From: JAJZMA01 sp021850405
GTDB lineage: Bacteria; Chloroflexota; Dormibacteria; Aeolococcales; Aeolococcaceae
Assembly (NCBI GenBank): GCA_027365835.1
Contig: DAHXLU010000100.1
Location: 1 to 5,956 of the forward strand
Length of the DNA: 5,956 nucleotides
Direction of reading: 5' to 3'
The translations under genes and the position numbers were made by a program. Position 1 is the stretch's first letter; each line of letters begins with the position of its first letter. The notes beneath the pieces were generated by a model. It had not been told where the DNA came from. It saw nothing but the letters and a program-made list of their open reading frames with translations, and did not search any database. Positions 1 through 5,044 of this stretch are shown here, in pieces.

Positions 1-2
1 GG

Positions 3-701
3 CAGGGAGCCGGTAAGCAGGCCGATGGCCAAGGATGCACGAATCATGGCAGCCAGGGGCGCGATGGTGGCGCTGCGACGGCGCGTTCAGTAGCCGACAA
101 TCCGTTCCTGTTTGCCGGCCAGTATCTGGATACGACGAGTGGACTGTATTACATGCGCGCTCGCTGGTATGACCCGGCGACCGCGCAGTTCCTCACCGTG
201 GATCCGCTGGTGGCCATGACAGGACAGGCGTATGCGTATGTGGGCGGGGATCCGGTGAATGCTGTGGATGCGTGGGGGCTTCAAGGGGGGGCCAGTATAC
301 TCACCTGGGCCGCAGCCATATCTTTCGATGAGGGTGCTGCAGCGGTGTGCGGCGCAGGGGCATGGATCCCCATTGCCGATGTTGTGGACTGTGGCGCCGT
401 AGCGATAGCGGCAGGAGCTGTTACTGCAACAGCCGTGGCGGTCAACCTTCCACATTTGGGCTCCATACAGCAAGCGAGGCAGAGCAGGAAGTCTGACAAG
501 CAGAAAAAGAATGATATTCCAAGCTATTGGAAGCCATGGGCTGGACAACATCCGCCCGCGCAAGGGGAAAGTATTGGTGAATGGATCGGACGTGGTGTCG
601 AGGAGAACAACGGGTCTTCACGTGATGCATCGCAAATAAAGAAGTGGCTGGAGCAGGGTAGTGGGCGCAGATTCAATCCCTATCTTCCGTGTGACGGATA
701 A
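3..701 (+). CDS. RHS protein C-terminal part with toxin-like tip (5' end outside window)
   Basis: The frame is open from the window edge, giving 232 visible residues. Residues 33-94 form an RHS-repeat-associated core: NPFLFAGQYLD, then a GLYY-x-RARWYDP segment, FLTVDP, a YAYVGGDPVN segment and DAWGLQ. In RHS proteins the core closes the YD-repeat shell and precedes the variable toxin tip. Residues 96-150 are rich in Ala, Gly and Val, an apparent hydrophobic pre-toxin linker. After a basic stretch (about 156-170) comes a hydrophilic tail from DIPSYW (171) to the end, with Trp-Ala-Gly-Gln, a PP-x-GES-like stretch and IKKW. This loosely resembles small tips I have seen on other RHS proteins (IPSWA...GES pattern), but I cannot name its activity. 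It overlaps the following HEAT-repeat gene, the usual arrangement for toxin and immunity. The RHS identity is secure; toxin function is inferred from position. Confidence 0.85.
   Translation, partial: QGAGKQADGQGCTNHGSQGRDGGAATARSVADNPFLFAGQYLDTTSGLYYMRARWYDPATAQFLTVDPLVAMTGQAYAYVGGDPVNAVDAWGLQGGASILTWAAAISFDEGAAAVCGAGAWIPIADVVDCGAVAIAAGAVTATAVAVNLPHLGSIQQARQSRKSDKQKKNDIPSYWKPWAGQHPPAQGESIGEWIGRGVEENNGSSRDASQIKKWLEQGSGRRFNPYLPCDG
650..663 (+). promoter_or_regulatory. Ribosome binding site and GTG start for the HEAT-repeat gene
   Basis: GGAG at 650-653 lies seven bases before the GTG at 661, inside the end of the RHS/toxin gene. A second GTG at 691, only 11 bases before the end of the toxin gene's stop codon, would give a more typical beginning (V-T-D-N-P) but has no purine-rich site before it. 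The GGAG favours 661; the shorter start is not excluded. Confidence 0.45.
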
Positions 702-1302
702 TCCCGCAGTGTTAGTGGAGGAGATCCTTCACTATCGCGAAGATGATGATGAGCGCGACGTTCTCCTTAGCATGTTACATGCGCGAGGAGGCCTTGACGT
801 ATTCATTCTGGCACGAGGCCTGTGTTTCAGCGCTATCCCAAATGAAAGGCTCGCGGGTATTCAAATCCTTCGTGAACTCGGACGTCCGGAATTTCTGTTC
901 GCACGAGAGACGGTTGCTCTTGTGCGGGAATTGATTAGTCGAGAAGATAATGATCGAGTCGCCGCGTGGATGGTGACCGTACTCACCTGGAGGGGAACGG
1001 AGGAAGATCTCCCCCTAGTGCTTTCGTATGCGTATGATCACCGATCTGATGTCCGCGAAGCTGTTGCACACAGCGTCACTAATTTGGCGACCGACATACG
1101 TGTAGTTCCGGCACTTGTTTTTCTATCGAATGACCAGAGCGATCGAGACACACGATCCTACGCGACCTATTCGTTATCGGAGGAGGTGGATATCGACAGC
1201 GCAGAGATAATTGATGCGCTTCGCGTTCGTTTGGATGACGATGATTCAGTCGTGCGTATGATTGCGCAGCGGGGTCTGGCGCGGCGCGGATACGGCCCTT
1301 GA
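661..1302 (+). CDS. HEAT-repeat protein, presumed immunity protein for the upstream RHS tip
   Basis: This 213-residue protein is built of helical pairs with HEAT-repeat signatures: ERLAGIQILRELG near residues 61-73, a helix over ETVALVRELISRE, a DVREAVAHSVTNLA segment, DRDTRSYATYSLS, and SVVRMIAQRGLARRG at the end. It closely follows the pattern of widespread small bacterial HEAT-repeat proteins, which bind other proteins rather than catalyse reactions. It overlaps the RHS toxin gene by 41 bases from GTG 661 (11 from GTG 691), so it is translated with it and is best read as its cytoplasmic immunity partner. The protein stops a few residues after the GLARRG motif, exactly where the DNA changes to unrelated RHS sequence, so its C-terminus may have been cut and the last residues (YGP) may come from the join. 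HEAT identity is strong; immunity is inferred from context. Confidence 0.82.
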   Translation: MGADSIPIFRVTDNPAVLVEEILHYREDDDERDVLLSMLHARGGLDVFILARGLCFSAIPNERLAGIQILRELGRPEFLFARETVALVRELISREDNDRVAAWMVTVLTWRGTEEDLPLVLSYAYDHRSDVREAVAHSVTNLATDIRVVPALVFLSNDQSDRDTRSYATYSLSEEVDIDSAEIIDALRVRLDDDDSVVRMIAQRGLARRGYGP

Positions 1303-1310
1303 GAAACAAT
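1299..1310. other. Junction: HEAT gene end against mid-array RHS sequence
   Basis: The HEAT gene stops at TGA 1300-1302. Within a few bases, frame 3 of the same strand begins recognisable RHS sequence (N-N-D-G-T-G-T-S-S-Y, then YQYNLAG). The RHS part has no start region, promoter or preceding repeats here, so this looks like a recombination or deletion boundary. The exact base cannot be fixed by eye. Confidence 0.6.
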
Positions 1311-2000
1311 GATGGGACCGGGACCAGTAGCTACCAGTACAATCTTGCAGGCTGGCTGATGGGAACTACCAATGGGGCTGGGGCCACCCTTGCCTACGCC
1401 TACGACCCTGCTGGGCGGATAACAGGGATGACGTATCCCAACGGCAAGCAGGTCACACGCACCTACACACCAGATGGGTAGATGGCCTCTGTCTCTGACT
1501 GGCTGGGGAATGTGACCAGCTTTGGGTATGACGCCAACGGGAACCTGATCACCACTGCCTATCCCAACGGGGTGACAGGCACCCAGGCATTTGACCCGGC
1601 AAACCAGCTCACCTCGATAGTGGATACAGCGGCATGCAAGGGGCACAGCGAAAGTGTGCAGCGGCAAAGCGGTAAGGGCCAGGGGGGCCAGGGAAACAAC
1701 CATGGCGACGGGAATGGCAAGGGCTGCCAGGGGAAGACACTGCTGTCGCTCTCGTATGCGTACAACGCCTCCTCGCTGGTTACAAAAGCGAGTGGAACAA
1801 GCGGAGCTGGCAGTGCCGGAAAAGGAGCTGCTGGCAGCTCCTTGTACAGCTACAGCCCGCTCAACCAGCTGACTGCGAGCATTCCATCCCCCGGTCCGGC
1901 CACCCCCCGAGCCACCACCTACACCTACGATCCTGCAGGAAACCTGACCAGTGTGTCGAGCGGCATTCCATCTGGCGCAACCCAGGGCCAGGGAGCCTCC
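1303..2000 (+). pseudogene. RHS/YD-repeat fragment lacking both ends, with internal stop
   Basis: Frame 3 encodes about eight YD repeats: YQYNLAGWLMGT, YAYDPAGRITGM, RTYTPDG-stop-MASV, FGYDANGNLITT, QAFDPANQLTSI, YAYNASSLVTKA, YSYSPLNQLTAS and YTYDPAGNLTSV. Such repeats build the beta-sheet shell that encloses the toxin in RHS proteins. There is no signal peptide or N-terminal domain before it and no RHS core or tip after it. A TAG at 1479-1481 interrupts the third repeat in frame, where Gln (CAG) would fit. Between the fifth and sixth repeats lies a Gly/Lys/Asn/Gln-rich insert (about 1660-1735). RHS similarity ends in a Gly-Gln-rich linker near 1995. Past about 2000 the frame stays open to 2690 but is antisense to the opposing RHS fragment. 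A dead remnant is the best reading. Confidence 0.8.
1479..1481 (+). other. In-frame TAG inside a YD repeat
   Basis: The stop separates Y-T-P-D-G from M-A-S-V-S-D-W-L-G-N, which are the two halves of one ordinary YD repeat in the same frame. One C-to-T change from CAG (Gln) explains it. It is either a true nonsense mutation in a decaying gene or a base-calling error. Confidence 0.75.
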
Positions 2001-2010
2001 ACCAGACACC
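1985..2010. other. Tail-to-tail junction between two RHS fragments (strand switch)
   Basis: To the left, YD repeats read on the + strand and end in G-A-T-Q-G-Q-G. To the right, they read on the minus strand and end in NNLVAEVSGGG. Neither gene continues into its expected next part (further repeats or core), so the join is a breakpoint, probably of an inversion. I see no transposon end or target duplication around it. Confidence 0.7.
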
Positions 2011-2840
2011 TCGGCTACGAGATTGTTCCCTGCGCTCACATACCCGGTTGTCCCGGACGACACGAGCTGGGGTGTTGCCCCTCCCTGCTGGCTGTCATAC
2101 AGGTACGGGGTGGTCACCCCTCCTTCGCTCGACGACACCCGCTCTCCATTCCCGCTATACCCATACGTTGTTGTGGCACCACCAGTGGTGACACTTGTCA
2201 TCTGCCCGGCATCGTTGTAGCCATACGTGGCGCTCCCTGTCCCTCCTGCCCCCACCACACTGGTACGGTTGCCTGCAGCGTCGTGGGTATAAGTGGTACT
2301 CCCCGCCTGGATAAGCTGGCCAGCAGAGTTGTAGCCGTACCTGACAGTGCCCTGCGGCTGGATCATGCTCAGGCGCTGGTTGCTGCCGTTGTACGTATAG
2401 GAGAGTGTGCCTTGCGGGCCAGCCACCCCCGTCCCGTTCCCCGCCGCATCGTAGCTGGTGGTGGTGGTCCCGGTGCTACCTGTTCCGGTGGGACCGGTTC
2501 CGGCACTGCCGGTCATGGATGTCTGCTCATTGAGGGCGTTGTAGCCGTATGTCGTCGTCTGGTCCGGGTAGCTGACCTGCACCAGGTTTCCGTTCGCGTC
2601 GTAGCTGTTGCTCTTTGTTATCCCACCCGGGTCTGTGCTCCCCGTCAGCTGCCCTGCCAGATTGTACGTGCTTGCCGTAAAGAGCGGTAATGCCTCCAGG
2701 ATGACCGCCACAGCAAGGAGAAGCACCACAAAATGCGTACGGCGACCCGGCCTGAAAGGCAAGTCCATGCTCAGCGCCTGATCCCGGCAATGAACGCGTC
2801 CATCACGTCGGATACGGAGAGCATTACCACTCGTACTCAT
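2001..2840 (-). pseudogene. RHS 5' fragment: signal-peptide-like segment plus ten YD repeats, 3' truncated
   Basis: From ATG 2840 the protein has a basic leader, a hydrophobic segment (residues 37-53, FVVLLLAVAVILEALPL) and then YD repeats without any intervening domain: YNLAGQLTGS, SYDANGNLVQV, YGYNALNEQTSM, SYDAAGNGTGV, YTYNGSNQRLSM, YGYNSAGQLIQA, YTHDAAGNRTSV, YGYNDAGQMTSV, YGYSGNGERVSS and YLYDSQQ, ending in NNLVAEVSGGG near residue 280. This would be the shell of an exported RHS protein. ATG 2840 has GAGGA five bases upstream and overlaps the previous gene by 17 bases; ATG 2768 would give a compact signal peptide but a weak ribosome site. The frame stays open to 1167, but from about residue 281 it is antisense to the + strand RHS fragment and HEAT gene, so no core or toxin tip is present. 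If expressed, the product would be a shell with a nonsense tail. Confidence 0.75.
2673..2768 (-). other. Signal-peptide-like N-terminus of the RHS fragment
   Basis: Read from ATG 2768: a short start, an Arg-Arg pair (R9-R10), about 17 hydrophobic residues, then F-T-A-S before the first YD repeat. This fits a Sec signal peptide with cleavage after A32, or an uncleaved anchor. It implies that the ancestral RHS protein was exported. Confidence 0.6.
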
Positions 2841-3663
2841 CCGATTCCTCGTCCTGTTTCCATGGTGGACGCTCGACCAGCTCCTGGTATGTTGCCAGAA
2901 TACGCGCTATCTTGCTGGCAACCGGCTGGCAGCCGTCGACGGGCAGGTCCCTGACAGTCGCAACAATTGCCACAATCTCTGGCCCCTTTAGCTCTGCCAC
3001 CCATCCTTCGGCCTCCGCCTGCTGGAGCTTCTTGTGGAAAGACTGTAGCCACTTCTGGCGGTTGTCCATCTTCACGTACCGCCAGTTCTCCGCTATTCCA
3101 TGGGCGCTCGCTTCAAGCGTTTCCGCGCCTCTATGTAGTGGCTCAACCCAAGTTTCAATGTCCACATCCGTGCAGAGGAAGTCAAAGGTTCCGAGATCGT
3201 CGAACGTCAATGTGTAGTGACGGGTCTCTTCCACCCGGACAAACTCGAACGCCTCCCCCTGCTTATCGGGGTACATCGCCCAGCGTGTTCGGGCTTTCTC
3301 TATGAACCGCGACCTAAATCGCGAGTCTTTCGACATTCGCAAGACGAAGCCGAAGCCGTCATCCTGGTGTTGGCCTTCGTCTTCGGGGTCGTAGCACCCA
3401 GATTGCAGAAATCGGAACAGTGCAACCCCCGAAAAAGTAAGCCGTAATGTTGATCGCTTTCGCCCGGCATCCGTGCAAGCTGTGCCGGGGGGAACAGAAG
3501 GGTATGTCAGCGATATTTCTTGCCACAAAAGGTCTCCGACTCTCCCTGGAGGCCGCCCCCCAAGGCCGACCTCCACACCGTCGCGCGGAACAAATGTAAT
3601 ACTCAGCCAACCATCTGGATGAGTCTCATTGGGTCGTACGGGTACACATATCAGCGCCATCAT
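2824..3663 (-). CDS. Unrecognised 279-residue protein, possible immunity or accessory protein
   Basis: I do not recognise a family. The N-terminal two thirds look beta-rich (DGWLSITFVPRDGVEVGLGG near residues 17-36, STLRLTFSGVALFRFL, and HYTLTFDDLGTFDFL near 151-165). The last third is helical and charged (RQKWLQSFHKKLQQAEAE near 202-219) and ends in an acidic tail, DEESDEYEW. No signal peptide or membrane segment is evident, so it is probably cytoplasmic. It lies at the end of a minus-strand series of toxin-tip remnants and immunity genes and overlaps the start of the RHS 5' fragment by 17 bases, which suggests an immunity protein or an RHS-associated accessory. The start is uncertain: TTG 3666, ATG 3663 and ATG 3660 are adjacent with no clear ribosome site. 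The frame is also open upstream to a TAG at 3703-3705, beyond which lies an in-frame ATG at 3762. Confidence 0.6.
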   Translation of the reverse strand: MMALICVPVRPNETHPDGWLSITFVPRDGVEVGLGGRPPGRVGDLLWQEISLTYPSVPPGTACTDAGRKRSTLRLTFSGVALFRFLQSGCYDPEDEGQHQDDGFGFVLRMSKDSRFRSRFIEKARTRWAMYPDKQGEAFEFVRVEETRHYTLTFDDLGTFDFLCTDVDIETWVEPLHRGAETLEASAHGIAENWRYVKMDNRQKWLQSFHKKLQQAEAEGWVAELKGPEIVAIVATVRDLPVDGCQPVASKIARILATYQELVERPPWKQDEESDEYEW

Positions 3664-3757
3664 CAAATGCCGCGTATATAGAATGGTGGCCGGTGGAGCA
3701 TGCTATTTGCTCGACCTCCAAACGCACATGGGACGGCCTATATGGCGCATAGCGCAC
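3626..3757 (-). pseudogene. Short alternative-frame coding remnant upstream of the 279-residue gene
   Basis: GTG 3757 opens a 43-codon frame with protein-like composition (RYAPYRPSHVRLEVEQIA, then STGHHSIYAAFDD) that ends at TGA 3626-3628, overlapping the beginning of the 279-residue gene in another frame. It may be the original 5' end of that gene separated by a frameshift, or a remnant of another immunity gene, or chance. No match to a known family was recognised. Confidence 0.25.
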
Positions 3758-3758
3758 C

Positions 3759-3821
3759 TCATTCCGGCACGTTCTCGAACACTGGATGCCCGACGGTGTA
3801 ATACTGCGGAACGATGTACCA
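3759..3821 (-). pseudogene. Possible 20-codon tail of a lost toxin tip
   Basis: Directly after the stop of the small immunity-like gene, and in its frame, come 20 codons (WYIVPQYYTVGHPVFENVPE) ending in TGA 3759-3761. The TGA is overlapped by an ATG at 3760-3762 in an ATGA arrangement, the same arrangement seen at the two clear toxin/immunity boundaries in this window. This suggests the last residues of a deleted toxin domain followed by the start of its immunity gene. The stretch is too short to name a family. Confidence 0.25.
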
Positions 3822-4031
3822 CTAATGTTCTGGTGGAGAGCTGTTCAACACTTTGTGTAGCTGTTTGAACAGCGCAATAGCAGCATCACGCGGTCCGCCA
3901 AGGCGTGTTGAAAACTCCCATGGCTCGATACCATTGCAGACCTCGTTTAGCGCATTGGACAGCAACAGCAACTCGTCGTCGCTGACTTCGATAATATGGT
4001 AGCCCTCAGTGCCTCCGGCGTGAACGATCAT
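3822..4031 (-). CDS. Small acidic immunity-like protein (69 residues)
   Basis: This 69-residue protein contains IEVSDDELLLLSNALNEVCNG (residues 14-34, written here in part only as a family signature), then EPWEFSTRLG and a helix over DAAIALFKQLHKVL. The pattern of an acidic strand and 'ALNEV' helix, followed by W-E-F-x-T-R-x-G, is one I associate with small unnamed proteins found beside RHS and other polymorphic toxins. The protein is probably cytoplasmic, with no signal or membrane segment. Its ATG lies four bases after the barstar stop codon, so the two are likely co-transcribed and translationally linked. It has no intact toxin of its own in the window and may be a retained orphan immunity gene. 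The molecular target is unknown. Confidence 0.65.
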   Translation of the reverse strand: MIVHAGGTEGYHIIEVSDDELLLLSNALNEVCNGIEPWEFSTRLGGPRDAAIALFKQLHKVLNSSPPEH

Positions 4032-4035
4032 TACT

Positions 4036-4557
4036 TTAGTTTTTTATCTGAAGCCACTCCAACACAGCCCCGGAAGAAACCCACTTTGCTAGTGTTATCT
4101 CCTTATCGTGCTCGTCGGTTTGAAGTACGACGTGAAACGGCACGGGCTGCGGGTTGGACGGCTGCCCAAGCTCAACAGGATTTGCCCATCCGTTGGCTGC
4201 ACTCGAGAGAGAACGGACCAGCCACGTAAGGCCGTCATCCTTCGTATCGATCAACGTCTGAGCCGCCTCGGTGATCAGAAACAGATAACCCCTCCCCGGC
4301 AATAGCCAGCTAAGATCCATCATGCATTCATCAAATGCATTGCCATTCTCGCCAAAGTACCAAGGGAACTGGAGCGCGGCTGCAAACTCATCAAATAGCG
4401 ACCTGTAATGGCGCATCTTCCGGCCGCGAACCGTGCGGACAGTGAAGCCTGCCTTTGTCCAAGCGTAGGCTCTATCTGCGATGTCATTAGGGGAGCCGCT
4501 GAAACCCAAGCACCAAACGCCGCCAATCCGTCCTAGAACCGATGGGTATTCGGTCAT
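4036..4557 (-). CDS. Barstar-family ribonuclease inhibitor (immunity protein)
   Basis: The 173-residue protein carries the barstar signature at residues 61-82: a helix ending ALQFPWYFGENGNAFDECM, then MDLSWL, followed by hydrophobic strand YLFLITEA (91-98). Barstar binds barnase and plugs its active site; its YYGENLDAL helix corresponds to YFGENGNAF here. The protein is about twice the length of classical barstar, with about 40 extra N-terminal residues (GRIGGVWCLGFSGSP) and an extended C-terminus. The position of barstar Asp35, which fills the barnase active site, is Asn73 here, while Tyr29 is kept as Tyr67. The start ATG 4557 is chosen because it forms an ATGA overlap with the stop of the barnase-like fragment. 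An upstream in-frame start at 4599 would run into that fragment. This is the cognate immunity gene of the adjacent truncated ribonuclease. Family assignment is firm; inhibition of a present-day toxin is inferred. Confidence 0.9.
   Translation of the reverse strand: MTEYPSVLGRIGGVWCLGFSGSPNDIADRAYAWTKAGFTVRTVRGRKMRHYRSLFDEFAAALQFPWYFGENGNAFDECMMDLSWLLPGRGYLFLITEAAQTLIDTKDDGLTWLVRSLSSAANGWANPVELGQPSNPQPVPFHVVLQTDEHDKEITLAKWVSSGAVLEWLQIKN
4554..4557 (-). promoter_or_regulatory. ATGA overlap coupling barnase fragment to barstar gene
   Basis: The TGA ending the ribonuclease fragment (4554-4556) overlaps the ATG of the barstar-like gene (4555-4557). Such overlaps let the terminating ribosome restart and keep inhibitor made with toxin. 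Its survival shows the two were once a complete toxin/immunity pair. Confidence 0.75.
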
Positions 4558-4739
4558 CGCATCTTCGTAAAGGTTGAGTAGTGGTTGTCGGTATACCAAG
4601 CAGAGCCGTCGCTGCCAGTGACAATCCGAACGGCGTCACGACCGCTCGTCCCTGGTTGATTGACGTCCCACTCTCGATAGCTGATCGGAGCCCCGGCTAC
4701 GTCGGTATGTGGCAGAATCTCTCTCACAACTGCCATCAT
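4554..4739 (-). pseudogene. C-terminal half of a barnase-type guanyl-specific ribonuclease (orphan toxin tip)
   Basis: The 61-codon frame aligns with the last 52 residues of barnase, with no gap after barnase Arg83. YREWDVN (21-27) matches barnase 71-77, GRDAVRIV (33-40) matches the segment with Arg83 and Arg87, and YTDNHYSTFTKMR (49-61) matches the end with His102. All four C-terminal active-site residues are present: Glu23 (Glu73), Arg34 (Arg83), Arg38 (Arg87) and His53 (His102). Arg6-Glu7 match Arg59-Glu60 of the guanine-binding loop. Everything before that loop, including the Lys27 region and the N-terminal helices, is missing, so the fragment should not fold or cleave RNA alone. It begins two bases after the stop of the preceding immunity gene, with no ribosome site or RHS sequence before it. 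It is a displaced toxin tip retained with its barstar gene. Confidence 0.85.
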
Positions 4740-4741
4740 TG

Positions 4742-5044
4742 CTATAGTGCCATGGCAACGTAGGGCTCGCCTTGGCGTGGATCATCCCAGTCTGATTGGC
4801 GGAGAGAATCCGGATCAACATCTCCGAGTGAGATTTGGCTGGGCCATGTCAGCCGGACCAGCCTTCCGTCCCCATCGGAAAGCAACTCCTGCAGTGCCTC
4901 CTTGGCAATCCGATGGGTGTCGGCAGACCGAACCTGCGGTTGCCGACCCCGTAGCAACCAGATGAACTCATATAGGCCAACGCTGGATGTTCCCAAAAGG
5001 TCCCTGACTTCCTGCGCAAGCCAGTCAACTGCCACGTCACTCAT
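4742..5044 (-). CDS. Presumed immunity protein for the right-hand RHS toxin tip (100 residues)
   Basis: The 100-residue soluble protein has an N-terminal helical half (MSDVAVDWLAQEVRDLLG, then SSVGLYEFIWLLRG) and a second half with a helix over AKEALQELLSDGDG, a strand GRLVRLTW, and an acidic end, SDWDDPRQGEPYVAMAL. I do not know a formal name, but the pattern is familiar from small proteins encoded directly behind toxins. ATG 5044 is chosen because it overlaps the RHS stop as ATGA; a 10-residue longer in-frame start at 5074 lies inside the toxin gene. The protein is probably cytoplasmic and binds the toxin tip encoded just upstream. It appears full length. Confidence 0.7.
   Translation of the reverse strand: MSDVAVDWLAQEVRDLLGTSSVGLYEFIWLLRGRQPQVRSADTHRIAKEALQELLSDGDGRLVRLTWPSQISLGDVDPDSLRQSDWDDPRQGEPYVAMAL
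5041..5044 (-). promoter_or_regulatory. ATGA overlap coupling RHS toxin to its immunity gene
   Basis: The RHS gene ends in TGA 5041-5043, and the immunity gene begins with ATG 5042-5044. This ties immunity production to toxin translation and decides the start of the downstream gene. Confidence 0.75.

Noticed and set aside
591..620. V-E-E-N-N in the left RHS tip as a VENN pre-toxin motif
   Set aside because: The motif is not V-E-N-N, and the surrounding sequence does not resemble the VENN pre-toxin domain; it lies in the tip rather than in the linker.
1167..2000. C-terminal 277 codons of the long minus-strand frame starting at 2840
   Set aside because: They are the antisense of the + strand YD repeats and HEAT gene; the residues lose all YD character after about position 2000.
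2464..2520. Tandem repeat of GGTTCCGG-type units as a possible regulatory repeat
   Set aside because: It encodes a Gly-Thr-rich linker between YD repeats (GTGPTGTGSTG); simple coding redundancy explains it.
2001..2690. Second half of the + strand frame opening at 1482
   Set aside because: It is antisense to the minus-strand YD repeats and is rich in Cys, His and Val-Val-Ala runs typical of shadow translation.
3629..3868. 79-codon + strand frame over the relic region
   Set aside because: It has no recognisable motif, runs against all neighbouring genes and overlaps the better-supported small immunity gene.
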